A stretch of 13,683 bases of DNA, from contig NZ_JAYGII010000048.1 of assembly GCF_034931365.1 (NCBI RefSeq), positions 1 through 13,683 on the forward strand, given 5' to 3'. Of this stretch, positions 6,745 through 13,650 are shown one piece after another. This DNA is from Natronospira elongata (GTDB lineage: Bacteria > Pseudomonadota > Gammaproteobacteria > Natronospirales > Natronospiraceae). Position numbers and translations under genes: made by a program. Each line of letters begins with the position of its first letter. Position 1 is the first letter of the stretch. The notes under the pieces are model-generated. The model searched no databases and was not told where the DNA came from. It saw only the letters and a program-made list of their open reading frames with translations.

Positions 6745-7130
6745 TGGGCACCATTGGCAAGTACACCCTGCTGCAGATTCCCGGCCTGATTCTGTTCGGG
6801 ATCATCGTCTATCTGCTTTATCAATGGGATTGGATTTCCGATCGTCTGGCAATGCTGTTGCTCTTGTTGTGGGTGATCAAGGACGTGCTGCTCTATCCCC
6901 TTTATCGGCCGGCTCTTGAAGGCGGTCATGATCCGGGTGCCGTGGGCATGGTCGGGCTCACCGGCGTGGTTCGTACCGATCTTGATCCGGTTGGATTGGT
7001 GGAGGTGGCGGGGGAACGCTGGCGGGCTCGCAGCGTGGATGGCCAGACCATCACTGCCGGCGAGAGGATTGAGGTCAAGGATGCCGAGCGGCTGATATTG
7101 CTGGTTGCCGCCATCAGGGGGGAGGAATGA
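6744..7130 (+). CDS. NfeD-like membrane protein
   Basis: This is a 128-aa protein with two membrane helices (about 7-28 and 33-53) followed by a C-terminal OB-fold of the NfeD type (about 67-125). The fold shows the hallmark pattern MVGLTGVVRTDL...GLVEVAGERWRARS...ITAGERIEVKD...LILLV. NfeD domains usually work beside SPFH/stomatin-like proteins or as part of a ClpP-like membrane protease. This is the short form with neither partner adjacent, so its partner is unknown. The start codon shares one base with the preceding stop (TGATG), and the last four bases overlap the next gene, placing it firmly inside the operon. A GAAGGGAAGG stretch serves as ribosome-binding site. Confidence 0.88.
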   Translation: MGTIGKYTLLQIPGLILFGIIVYLLYQWDWISDRLAMLLLLLWVIKDVLLYPLYRPALEGGHDPGAVGMVGLTGVVRTDLDPVGLVEVAGERWRARSVDGQTITAGERIEVKDAERLILLVAAIRGEE

Positions 7131-8179
7131 TCCGGGTCCGGATTGCCAAGCCGGGTGGTTATGAGCGACTGGCGATTGAGTCGGCGCCGGATCCCGCGCC
7201 CGGGCCGGGTGAGGTCGTGATCGAGAGCAAGGCCATCGGGGTCAATTTCGCCGACTGTATTGCCCGCATGGGGCTCTATAAATCAGCCCGTGAATTCGTC
7301 GGCTGGCCCCTGACGCCGGGCTTTGAAGTGGCCGGGCGCGTGGCGGCCTTGGGCGAGGGCGTCAGTGACTTTGCCGTGGGCCAGCGGGTCTTTGCCCTCA
7401 GTCTCTTCGATGCCTATGCCAGCAAGGTTTGCGTGCCCATCGAACAGCTTCGTCCCATCCCCGGCGGCTGGTCCGAGGCCCAGGCCGCGGGTTTTCCCAC
7501 GGTCTTTCTCACTGCCTGGTACGCCCTGCATGAGCTGGGCGGCATTCGTGCCGGTGATCGGGTGCTGGTGCATTCCGCCGCGGGTGGGGTTGGCCAGGCC
7601 CTGGTTCAGTTGGCCCTGGATGCCGGTGCCCGGCCGGTGGCGGTGATTGGCGCAAGCCATAAGCGCGAGGCATTGGCCGGCTACGATATTCCGGTGATCG
7701 ACAAGTCCCGCGAGCCGCTATGGGCGGCGGCCGAAGATCATGCGCCCGATGGCTATGACCTGATTGCCGATGCCAACGGCTATCCCACACTCGCCGAGAG
7801 CTATCGTCATCTGGCGGCGGGTGGGCGTCTGCTGATCTATGGTTTCCACGGCATGTTTCGGCCGGATCGCAAGGGGCGGGGCCGAGTGAACTGGCCTGCC
7901 ATGATTGCCGGCTGGTTGCGCACGCCCCGTTTCAATCCCCTGCGCCTGACCAGCGACAATCGCAGTGTCATGGGTTTCAACCTCAGCTTCATGGGTGAGC
8001 ACCGCGATGTCCTTGGTCGTGGCCTGGATCACCTCGTGCAGCGCGCGGAGGCAGGCCGCCTTCAGGCACTGCCGGTGACAAGCTATCCCTTCGAAGCGGT
8101 GGCCCGTGCCCATCGGGATCTGGAGTCCGGCCAGACCACCGGCAAGCTGGTCTTGCTGCCTGATCAAAGCGCCGACTGA
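7127..8179 (+). CDS. Zinc-independent MDR-family oxidoreductase (quinone reductase/VAT-1-like)
   Basis: This is a 350-aa cytosolic NAD(P)H-dependent oxidoreductase of the medium-chain dehydrogenase/reductase superfamily. The GroES-like N-terminal domain shows GEVVIESKAIGVNFADCIARMGLY (28-51) and PLTPGFEVAGRVAALGEGV (61-79). A Rossmann domain follows with the nucleotide-binding loop VHSAAGGVGQALVQLA (148-163). The Cys/His ligands of catalytic and structural zinc sites are not seen, so it belongs with quinone oxidoreductase, crotonyl-CoA reductase or VAT-1-like members. The insert GFHGMFRPDRKGRGRVNW (239-256) resembles VAT-1-type members. The start overlaps the NfeD stop in ATGA behind AGGGGGGAGG. 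It is the last gene of the operon. The physiological substrate is unknown; an aldehyde or quinone is likely. Confidence 0.9.
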   Translation: MIRVRIAKPGGYERLAIESAPDPAPGPGEVVIESKAIGVNFADCIARMGLYKSAREFVGWPLTPGFEVAGRVAALGEGVSDFAVGQRVFALSLFDAYASKVCVPIEQLRPIPGGWSEAQAAGFPTVFLTAWYALHELGGIRAGDRVLVHSAAGGVGQALVQLALDAGARPVAVIGASHKREALAGYDIPVIDKSREPLWAAAEDHAPDGYDLIADANGYPTLAESYRHLAAGGRLLIYGFHGMFRPDRKGRGRVNWPAMIAGWLRTPRFNPLRLTSDNRSVMGFNLSFMGEHRDVLGRGLDHLVQRAEAGRLQALPVTSYPFEAVARAHRDLESGQTTGKLVLLPDQSAD

Positions 8180-8200
8180 GCCATTCGCGGAAGCCATTGG

Positions 8201-8226
8201 CGGGAGCGACAGACAGGCCGCTCCCG
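8201..8226. terminator. Possible bidirectional terminator hairpin
   Basis: An 8-bp perfect GC-rich stem, CGGGAGCG (8201-8208) with CGCTCCCG (8219-8226), and a 10-nt loop lie between two convergent genes ending at 8179 (+) and 8241 (-). Neither side has a T-tract, so efficient intrinsic termination is uncertain. Confidence 0.45.
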
Positions 8227-8240
8227 TCCATTAAAGCCCC

Positions 8241-10469
8241 TCACTCATGCCGGATCGGTTCGGCATCCGCGCGACCGAGGACCTTCAGCGCGAAGGCGTA
8301 GAGATCAGCCTGTTCCTTGAGAGACTCGAAGCGGGCGGCGGAGCCGGCGTGGCCGGCTTCCATGTTGGTCTTGAGCAGGAAGGGCCCGCCCTTTGCCTCG
8401 GCCCGCAGGCGGGCGATCCACTTTGCCGGCTCCCAATAGGTCACTCGAAAATCCGCCAGACCGGCGGTGGCCATGATGGGCGGATAGGGCACGCCATCCC
8501 GCAGGTTGTCATAGGGCGAGTAGCTCTTGATCACGGCGTAGTCATCCTCTGACTCGATGGGATTACCCCATTCCGGCCACTCCGGCGGGGTCAGGGGCAG
8601 GCTGGGATCGGAGATGGTGTTGAGTACATCGACGAAGGGTACCCCCGCAATGACCCCGGCGAAGAGCTCCGGCTCCAGATTGACGGTAGCCCCCACCAGC
8701 AGTCCGCCGGCGGAGCGGCCGTCGATGACGATGCGGCCGGGGGCGGTATAGCCTTCCTTGATCAGGCCCTTGGCCGAGGCCAGGAAGTCGGTGAAGCTGT
8801 TTGGCTTCTTGTCCAGCTTGCCATCCAGGTACCACTGCCGGCCCTTGGCGGAACCACCCCGGACCTTGGCCACGGCATGAATCACGCCCCGGTCCACCAG
8901 AGAGAGGTTGCCGATGGAGAAGAAGTCCGGCATGTAGGCGCCGTAGCTGCCATAGCCGTAAAGCAATACCGGTGCCGAGCCGTCCAGGGGGGTATCGGCC
9001 AGGCGCAGGACTGTGACCGGAATGCTTTCCCCGTCCGGGGCGCGGGCGTCGATGCGTTCCACGACATAGCGGGAGGGATCATGGCCGCTGGGTACTTTCT
9101 GGGTCTTTCTCAATTCCCGTTCACCGCTCTCCAGGTGGTAATCAAAGGTCTGCAGCGGCTGGGCCGGGGTGGTGTAGAGAAAGCGCGTGCTGTCAGTGTG
9201 GAATTCGTAACCGGGACTCAATGACAGATGATAGGCCTCGTCCGCCATGGGCACCTCGCGGGTCTTGCCCTGATAGTCGGATACCATCAGACGCGGCCGC
9301 GCATCCCGTCGTTCCACCCAGACCAGATAGTCTCCATAGGTGACGAAATCGGTGATGTAGCGTCCGGCTTCATGGGGCAGCCAGTCTTCCCAGTGCTCCC
9401 GACCCGGGCTCCTTACCGGTGCACGCACGATCTTGAAGTCCACCGCCCCATCGGCGTTGGTCAGGATGTAGAAATAATCACCCCGATGTTCCACCTCATA
9501 CTGTTCGTCTTCCTTGAGGGGCGCGATCAGCCTGGGTTGGGCTTTGGGCTCGTCGGCAGGGATGTAGAAGCTTTGTGAACTGTTATGGTTGCCGGCGTTG
9601 ATGAGGATGTATTCACCGCTCTGGGTCTCGGAGACGGAGACGAAGAGACCGTCATCTTCCTCGTCATAGACCACCCGGTCGGATTCGGGATCCGTGCCCA
9701 ACTCATGATGACGGACGCGCTTGGGACGCTGATTGTCATCGCGCTCGATGTAGAAGAAGCTGGCTGAATCCGCCGCCCAGACCACATCGCCCCCGCTTTG
9801 CTCGATGGTTTCCTGGTAATCCTCGCCGCTGTCGATGTCACGAATGCGGATGGTGAAGTACTCCGAGCCCACCGTATCCACGCCGTAGGCAATCAGCTTG
9901 TGGTCGGGGCTGTGGCTCACTGCTGCGATATTGAAAAAGTCCTGGCCCTGGGCCTCCTTGTCACCATCGAAAAGGATGGTCTCCTCCGTTTCTCCCACGG
10001 GGCGGCGGGCAAAGATCGGGTACTCACCACCCTCGCGGAAGCGGGTGTAGTACTCGAAAGGCCCATCACGGCGAGGAACCGAGGCATCATCCTCCTTGAT
10101 GCGTGCGCGCATTTCCTGAAACAGGCGCTCGCGCAGATCGCTGACGTCGCTCATCATCTCGTCGTGATAGCGGTTCTCCGCGTTCAGATGTTCACGAATG
10201 TCTTCGTCCAGTACGGCGGTATCGCGCAGGAGCTGCTGCCAGTTGTCGTCCCGAAGCCAGTGATAGGGATCAATTCGGGTTTCACCGTGCTGGGTGATTT
10301 CCTTCTCCCGGCGCTCGGCAACGGGCGCCTCGACCAAATCTTGTGCCTGAAATGCCTTGTGAGCCATTAATGCCTCGTCATTCTGTTGCTGTGTGGCGTT
10401 CTCGCTCTGACCGCAGGCAAGCAGGCCTGCGGCGAGGAACGGGAATACCCATGGAAGTGCCCCTTTCAT
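8241..10469 (-). CDS. S9 family prolyl oligopeptidase, oligopeptidase B-like lipoprotein
   Basis: This is a 742-aa serine peptidase. An N-terminal propeller (about 70-470) is followed by an alpha/beta-hydrolase domain. The catalytic triad is visible: S586 in GRSAGGLL, D673 in GLADFRVTYWEPAKW and H707 in NMEAGHAGSAARF. The last two motifs are characteristic of oligopeptidase B (PtrB), which cleaves short peptides after Arg or Lys. The acidic pair expected for basic-residue selection lies in the PEWPEWGNP segment (629-637). In E. coli this region reads EFEEWGNP, so E630 and E633 are kept but one Glu is Pro here. Unlike cytosolic PtrB, it carries a lipoprotein signal, MKGALPWVFPFLAAGLLAC, with lipidated C19 and Gly at +2, which suggests outer-membrane retention facing the periplasm. 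The start at 10469 is chosen for this signal and an upstream GAGGG; the longer frame adds 65 unlikely residues. It is divergent from the amidohydrolase gene. Confidence 0.92.
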   Translation of the reverse strand: MKGALPWVFPFLAAGLLACGQSENATQQQNDEALMAHKAFQAQDLVEAPVAERREKEITQHGETRIDPYHWLRDDNWQQLLRDTAVLDEDIREHLNAENRYHDEMMSDVSDLRERLFQEMRARIKEDDASVPRRDGPFEYYTRFREGGEYPIFARRPVGETEETILFDGDKEAQGQDFFNIAAVSHSPDHKLIAYGVDTVGSEYFTIRIRDIDSGEDYQETIEQSGGDVVWAADSASFFYIERDDNQRPKRVRHHELGTDPESDRVVYDEEDDGLFVSVSETQSGEYILINAGNHNSSQSFYIPADEPKAQPRLIAPLKEDEQYEVEHRGDYFYILTNADGAVDFKIVRAPVRSPGREHWEDWLPHEAGRYITDFVTYGDYLVWVERRDARPRLMVSDYQGKTREVPMADEAYHLSLSPGYEFHTDSTRFLYTTPAQPLQTFDYHLESGERELRKTQKVPSGHDPSRYVVERIDARAPDGESIPVTVLRLADTPLDGSAPVLLYGYGSYGAYMPDFFSIGNLSLVDRGVIHAVAKVRGGSAKGRQWYLDGKLDKKPNSFTDFLASAKGLIKEGYTAPGRIVIDGRSAGGLLVGATVNLEPELFAGVIAGVPFVDVLNTISDPSLPLTPPEWPEWGNPIESEDDYAVIKSYSPYDNLRDGVPYPPIMATAGLADFRVTYWEPAKWIARLRAEAKGGPFLLKTNMEAGHAGSAARFESLKEQADLYAFALKVLGRADAEPIRHE

Positions 10470-10593
10470 TCTGCTGCCCTCACACTGGGAAGTGTCGGGA
10501 AAGATATCACAATGTGGCTTGGGGACTACGACGGTGGCCGTGGCCCTGCTAGGATTGGCCTCCGGATCTCCCCATGCCAGAAGGAAGCTTCCC
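10470..10593. promoter_or_regulatory. Divergent promoter region between two exported peptidase-like genes
   Basis: The 124 nt between the divergent start codons must carry promoters for both genes. A small inverted repeat, ACACT-GGGA-AGTGT (10482-10495), lies in the leader of the S9 gene and could be an operator or a chance hairpin. No -35/-10 pair with good spacing was found on either strand. The ribosome-binding sites are GAGGG before 10469 (minus) and AAGGAAG at 10581-10587 (plus). Confidence 0.4.
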
Positions 10594-12189
10594 ATGCGTC
10601 GACTTGTTCTCCTGTTGAGTCTCTGCTTCAGCACCCTGGTCACCGGTGTCGCCCTGGCGGCCATTGAGCCCGCGCCGGAACGTGCGGAGGGAGAGGGCCC
10701 TTATGATCGCCTGATCCTGCGCGGTGCCACCCTGATCAATAGTACCGGGGCGCCGCCCAAGGGGCCGGTGGATATCGTCATCGAGGGCAACCGCATCGCC
10801 GATGTCCATGTGGTTGGCTACCCCGGCGTGGAGATCGATCCGGACGGGCGACCGGAAGCCGGCCCGGATGATCGGGAACTGGATCTGTCCGGCATGTATA
10901 TCCTGCCGGGTTTTGTGGATATGCATGCCCATATCGGCGGTCGTGCCCAGGGGACGCCGGCGGAGTACGTGTTCAAGTTGTGGCTGTCCCATGGCATCAC
11001 CACCATTCGTGACCCGGGCAGTTTCAATGGCATCGACTGGGTGCTGGACCATCAGCGTCGCAGCGAGGCCAATGAAATCACCGCGCCCCGCATTCAGGCC
11101 TATGCCGGTTTCGGCATGGAACACGACGGGCCGATCACCACCGAACGTCAGGCACGGCGTTGGGTGCGGTCAATGGATCGGCGTGGCGTGGATGGCTTCA
11201 AGTTCTTCGGCAGTCACCCCGATGTCCTGCGCGCTGCCATCGAAGAGGCGAGTGACCGTGGCCTGGGTACGGCACAGCACCATGCCCAGTTGGAGGTGGG
11301 GCGGGCCAATGTCCTCGACACCGCCGAATGGGGCCTGACCACCATGGAACACTGGTATGGGTTGCCGGAGGCGTTGTTCGAAGACCGCACTCTCCAGCAC
11401 TATCGTCTGGACTACAACTATCAGGATGAGTATCACCGCTTTGCCGAGGCCGGCAAGCTTTGGCGGCAGGCGGCGGCGCCGGGCAGTGAGCACTGGAATC
11501 GTGTGCGGGATCAGTTGATTGATCTTGGCCTGACCATTAACCCTACCTTCAACATCTATGAAGCCAACCGGGATTTCATGGCCCAGCGCCGGGCCGAATG
11601 GCATGAGCAATATACCCTGCCTTCGCTATGGGATTTCTTTGAGCCGGATCGCCGGGCTCACGGTTCCTACTGGTTTGACTGGACCACCGAGGATGAAATC
11701 AACTGGCGTGAGAATTATCGCCTGTGGATGAAGTTCATCAATGACTACAAGAACCACGGTGGCCGGGTCACGGTAGGCTCTGATTCGGGTTATATCTACA
11801 AGATTTACGGTTTTGGCTTCATTCAGGAAATGGAACTGCTTCAGGAAGCCGGCTTTCATCCCCTGGAAGTGATTCGTGCAGCCAGTCTGCATGGTGCCAA
11901 GACGCTTGGCATGGACGATAAGGTGGGTTCCATTGAGCCGGGCAAGCTGGCCGATCTGGTGGTCGTGGAGGAGAACCCGCTGCAGAATTTGAAGGTGCTT
12001 TACGGGACCGGCGCCATTCGCGTTGATGACAATAATGAGCTCAAGCGGGTGGGTGGTGTTCGCTATACCATCAAGGACGGCATCATCTTTGACGCCGAGC
12101 AGTTGCGTGCCGATGTGCGGGAGATGGTGCAGGAGGCCAAGGACGAAAGAGACATCGAACGGCTTACGCAGCCGGCGGCTGAGTTCTGA
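10594..12189 (+). CDS. Exported metal-dependent amidohydrolase (prolidase/imidazolonepropionase-like)
   Basis: This is a 531-aa amidohydrolase-superfamily enzyme with a Sec signal peptide (MRRLVLLLSLCFSTLVTGVALA, cleavage after A22), so it is periplasmic or secreted. The metal centre is intact in order: HxH at H111/H113 (DMHAHIGG), a candidate carbamylated lysine K203 (GFKFFG), H229/H230 (QHHAQ), H253 (TMEHWYG) and D397 (VGSDSGY). The C-terminal LGMDDKVGSIEPGKLADLVVVEENPL (438-463) closes the beta-sandwich typical of Xaa-Pro dipeptidase-like and imidazolonepropionase-like members. Related enzymes remove C-terminal Arg/Lys/Pro residues from short peptides, which would complement the Arg/Lys-specific peptidase encoded next door. 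That functional link is an inference. An AAGGAAG ribosome-binding site 6 nt upstream supports this start; the longer frame begins in non-coding sequence. The substrate is not determinable here. Confidence 0.88.
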   Translation: MRRLVLLLSLCFSTLVTGVALAAIEPAPERAEGEGPYDRLILRGATLINSTGAPPKGPVDIVIEGNRIADVHVVGYPGVEIDPDGRPEAGPDDRELDLSGMYILPGFVDMHAHIGGRAQGTPAEYVFKLWLSHGITTIRDPGSFNGIDWVLDHQRRSEANEITAPRIQAYAGFGMEHDGPITTERQARRWVRSMDRRGVDGFKFFGSHPDVLRAAIEEASDRGLGTAQHHAQLEVGRANVLDTAEWGLTTMEHWYGLPEALFEDRTLQHYRLDYNYQDEYHRFAEAGKLWRQAAAPGSEHWNRVRDQLIDLGLTINPTFNIYEANRDFMAQRRAEWHEQYTLPSLWDFFEPDRRAHGSYWFDWTTEDEINWRENYRLWMKFINDYKNHGGRVTVGSDSGYIYKIYGFGFIQEMELLQEAGFHPLEVIRAASLHGAKTLGMDDKVGSIEPGKLADLVVVEENPLQNLKVLYGTGAIRVDDNNELKRVGGVRYTIKDGIIFDAEQLRADVREMVQEAKDERDIERLTQPAAEF

Positions 12190-12199
12190 TTTGATGGTT

Positions 12200-12466
12200 G
12201 TGGGATTCGATTGGGGGCGTGCTCTTTGATGGCGGCGATGGATTGGCTTCGATCTGGGTAGGACCCTTCGATGTTGGTGACTGGTGGCGTTTCGGCCTAG
12301 GTGGTGACAGGCCTTTCCAAGAACGCCGTAAACCCATCCCTGGAGACTCTGGGTTCGCCATCCTGGCTCACACAGTCTTGGAAAGGCCTGTCACCACCTA
12401 GGCCTACCTTTGGTGGTGGTCACCTGGGCCCTGCTGGCGGAGGGTTTGGTTAAGTCTTATGGTTCT
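12200..12466 (+). repeat. Mosaic intergenic repeat (copy B)
   Basis: No credible gene lies between 12190 and 12543. In order this holds a TTCGAT...GGCGTGC...TTTGATGGCGG block (12209-12235), a GGCTTCG...GGACCCTTCGATG...GGTGAC...GGCGTTTCGGCC block (12245-12297), a long palindrome (12294-12404) and a tail with GGCCTACCTTTGG, GGTCACCT and AGTCTTAT (12401-12460). The same blocks, minus the palindrome, occur inverted at 361-541. Confidence 0.7.
12294..12404. repeat. Nested palindrome with 29-bp perfect arms
   Basis: Arms 12294-12322 and 12376-12404 are perfectly complementary over 29 bp and enclose a 53-nt loop. The loop has its own small hairpins: AACCCA/TGGGTT (12331-12336/12350-12355), and the GCCATCCTGGC palindrome at 12358-12368. 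As RNA or single-stranded DNA this would be a very stable cruciform or hairpin just downstream of the amidohydrolase, and it may act as a terminator. It encodes nothing plausible and carries no transposase. Confidence 0.85.
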
Positions 12467-12469
12467 TAA

Positions 12470-12541
12470 TCGCGGCTAAAGCCGCTCCCACGGTGCCTGT
12501 AGCGTATGCCGGAACCGCCGTGGGAGCGGATTTATCCGCGA
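12470..12541. repeat. REP-like inverted doublet 3 (variant)
   Basis: Units at 12470-12492 (reverse) and 12519-12541 (forward) are separated by 26 nt. The right unit differs from the 23-bp consensus at one base (GTGGGAGC for GTAGGAGC). The left unit differs at two further positions that are complementary within its own small hairpin (GCGGCT/AGCCGC instead of GCGGAT/ATCCGC). The doublet ends 2 nt from the epmC stop codon. Its spacer resembles that of doublet 1. Confidence 0.85.
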
Positions 12542-12543
12542 TT

Positions 12544-13050
12544 TCAGCTTCCTTGATACCAGTCCCGCAAAACCCGGATAAAGGTCTTCGCGCGGGGTGG
12601 GAAACCGACCGCTTCCATCGTGGTCCTGGCTTCACGGACCCGTGCCTGGAATGCCTCGCTGGCGGTTTGTGGGCCGTCCAGGTTGTCCAGACTGACCCGG
12701 AAAGGCGACCCGCAGGCAATGCTGAAAGCCCACTCAATCGCCTGAGGCCGGGCCTCGACCCGCTCGAACTCAGCCTGGCGCTCCGGCCCGCGACCATCGG
12801 GTTCATACCAATAGCCGTAATCCACCAGCTTGCGGCGGTGTGCCCCGGCGATGCACCAGTGGGCGACTTCATGCAGGGCGCTGGCGAAATAATCGCGGGT
12901 AAATATGATTCGATGCCGAGGATGAAGCTCGTCCGCCGGCCGATACTCGGGCTCAGCACCGCCACCAATCAGCACGGTGTTGTGGCTTTCCTCAAAAGTC
13001 TCGTTGAATAACCGAATCAGATCATCGGCGTGGTGGGTGGTTTTGGACAT
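12544..13050 (-). CDS. epmC: Elongation factor P hydroxylase EpmC
   Basis: This 168-aa cytosolic protein closely follows E. coli EpmC (YfcM, about 180 aa). Matching segments are RIIFTRDYFASALHEVAHWC (47-66), AHRRKLVDYGYWYEPDGR (70-87), FERVEARPQAIEW (95-107) and SPFRVSLDNL (115-124). The HEVAH motif (H60, E61, H64) is part of the expected iron site. The enzyme hydroxylates the lysine of EF-P that has already been beta-lysylated by EpmA/EpmB, the last step of EF-P modification; neither partner gene is in this window. The start at 13050 is set by homology. A longer frame to 13122 would translate the heptamer repeat array into QHSALSTQHSALST, so I rejected it. No good Shine-Dalgarno is seen. It follows an unrecognised gene on the same strand, 124 nt away, with tandem repeats filling the gap. 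Confidence 0.92.
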   Translation of the reverse strand: MSKTTHHADDLIRLFNETFEESHNTVLIGGGAEPEYRPADELHPRHRIIFTRDYFASALHEVAHWCIAGAHRRKLVDYGYWYEPDGRGPERQAEFERVEARPQAIEWAFSIACGSPFRVSLDNLDGPQTASEAFQARVREARTTMEAVGFPPRAKTFIRVLRDWYQGS

Positions 13051-13065
13051 CGGCAGAGGAAAATC

Positions 13066-13107
13066 AGTGCTGAGTGCTGAGTGCTGAGTGCTGAGTGCTG
13101 AGTGCTG
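13066..13107 (+). repeat. Heptanucleotide tandem array (AGTGCTG)6
   Basis: Six perfect head-to-tail copies of AGTGCTG lie 16 nt upstream of the epmC start codon, in the direction of its transcription. Perfect copies suggest recent expansion by replication slippage. Confidence 0.97.
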
Positions 13108-13109
13108 AG

Positions 13110-13137
13110 GAGCAAGGAGCAAGGAGCAAGGAGCAAG
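13110..13137 (+). repeat. Heptanucleotide tandem array (GAGCAAG)4
   Basis: Four perfect head-to-tail copies of GAGCAAG begin 2 nt after the AGTGCTG array. The motif is different but the 7-nt period is the same. Confidence 0.97.
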
Positions 13138-13144
13138 CTATGCT

Positions 13145-13172
13145 CCTAACCCCTCACCCCTCGCCCCTAACT
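13145..13172 (+). repeat. Degenerate heptanucleotide array (CCTMRCC)4
   Basis: Four imperfect 7-nt copies, CCTAACC, CCTCACC, CCTCGCC and CCTAACT, end 2 nt before the stop codon (13175-13177) of the minus-strand gene. This is the third array of the same period in a row. Confidence 0.85.
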
Positions 13173-13174
13173 CT

Positions 13175-13588
13175 CTACGGCATCTGAATGCCGCCGCCAC
13201 CGCCGCCGGGCATGCCGCCCTGGCCGCCGCCCATGCCACCCATGCCGCCGGTATCGCCCGGGGTCATGATCCGGGAGGCCTGTTCGCGGCGCATTTCCTC
13301 CACCTTCTTCATCATGTCTTCCAGGGCCTGACGGGCGTTCTCGTCGAACTGCTCCACCGCGGCTTTCAGGGAATCGGCCTCGATCTCGAAGGAGAGGGGC
13401 AGGGCGCCGGCTTCGGTCATCACCTGGGTATTGCCCAGGTAACGGACGCTGCGGCTATCGTCATCGCTGCCATCGGCTTTCACCGGCACCATGCAGCGGA
13501 TACTGCCCACCCGCGCATCGGTGTAGGTCTCTTCCCGGAAAAGACCCTCGGCATCCATCTCCATGCGCGGCATTTCCTGTTCACTCAT
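13175..13588 (-). CDS. Unrecognised small protein with Gly/Met-rich tail
   Basis: I do not recognise this 137-aa protein. It has no signal peptide or membrane segment, so it is probably cytosolic. Residues 15-70 look beta-rich (TYTDARVGSIRCMVPV, RSVRYLGNTQVMTEAGALPLSFEIEA). Residues 73-108 form a charged amphipathic helix, possibly a coiled coil (LKAAVEQFDENARQALEDMMKKVEEMRREQASRI). Residues 111-137 are a low-complexity tail made almost only of Gly and Met, ending IQMP. A GGAGA ribosome-binding site 8 nt upstream and a TACAAT -10-like box at 13626-13631 support the start and the reality of the gene. It is upstream of epmC on the same strand, but the repeat-filled 124-nt gap makes co-transcription uncertain. 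Confidence 0.75.
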   Translation of the reverse strand: MSEQEMPRMEMDAEGLFREETYTDARVGSIRCMVPVKADGSDDDSRSVRYLGNTQVMTEAGALPLSFEIEADSLKAAVEQFDENARQALEDMMKKVEEMRREQASRIMTPGDTGGMGGMGGGQGGMPGGGGGGIQMP

Positions 13589-13625
13589 GCAAAAGTCTCC
13601 AGTCGATTGGGGTGTTCAGCCGCCT

Positions 13626-13631
13626 ATTGTA
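13626..13631 (-). promoter_or_regulatory. Candidate -10 box for the 13175-13588 gene
   Basis: TACAAT on the minus strand is a 5/6 match to TATAAT, about 37 nt upstream of the start codon. No convincing -35 hexamer lies 16-18 nt further upstream. Confidence 0.35.
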
Positions 13632-13650
13632 ACGGATGTGGGGGGTGGGG

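Noticed and set aside
10470..10664. 65-residue extension of the S9 peptidase
   Set aside because: It would overlap the divergent gene's start and bury a good lipoprotein signal peptide inside the protein.
12294..12404. Integron attC site or IS-terminal inverted repeats
   Set aside because: No core GTTRRRY/RYYYAAC sites, integrase or transposase are seen; the 53-nt interior is too short for a coding element.
13066..13172. CRISPR array
   Set aside because: The repeats are contiguous 7-mers without spacers, and no cas gene is present.
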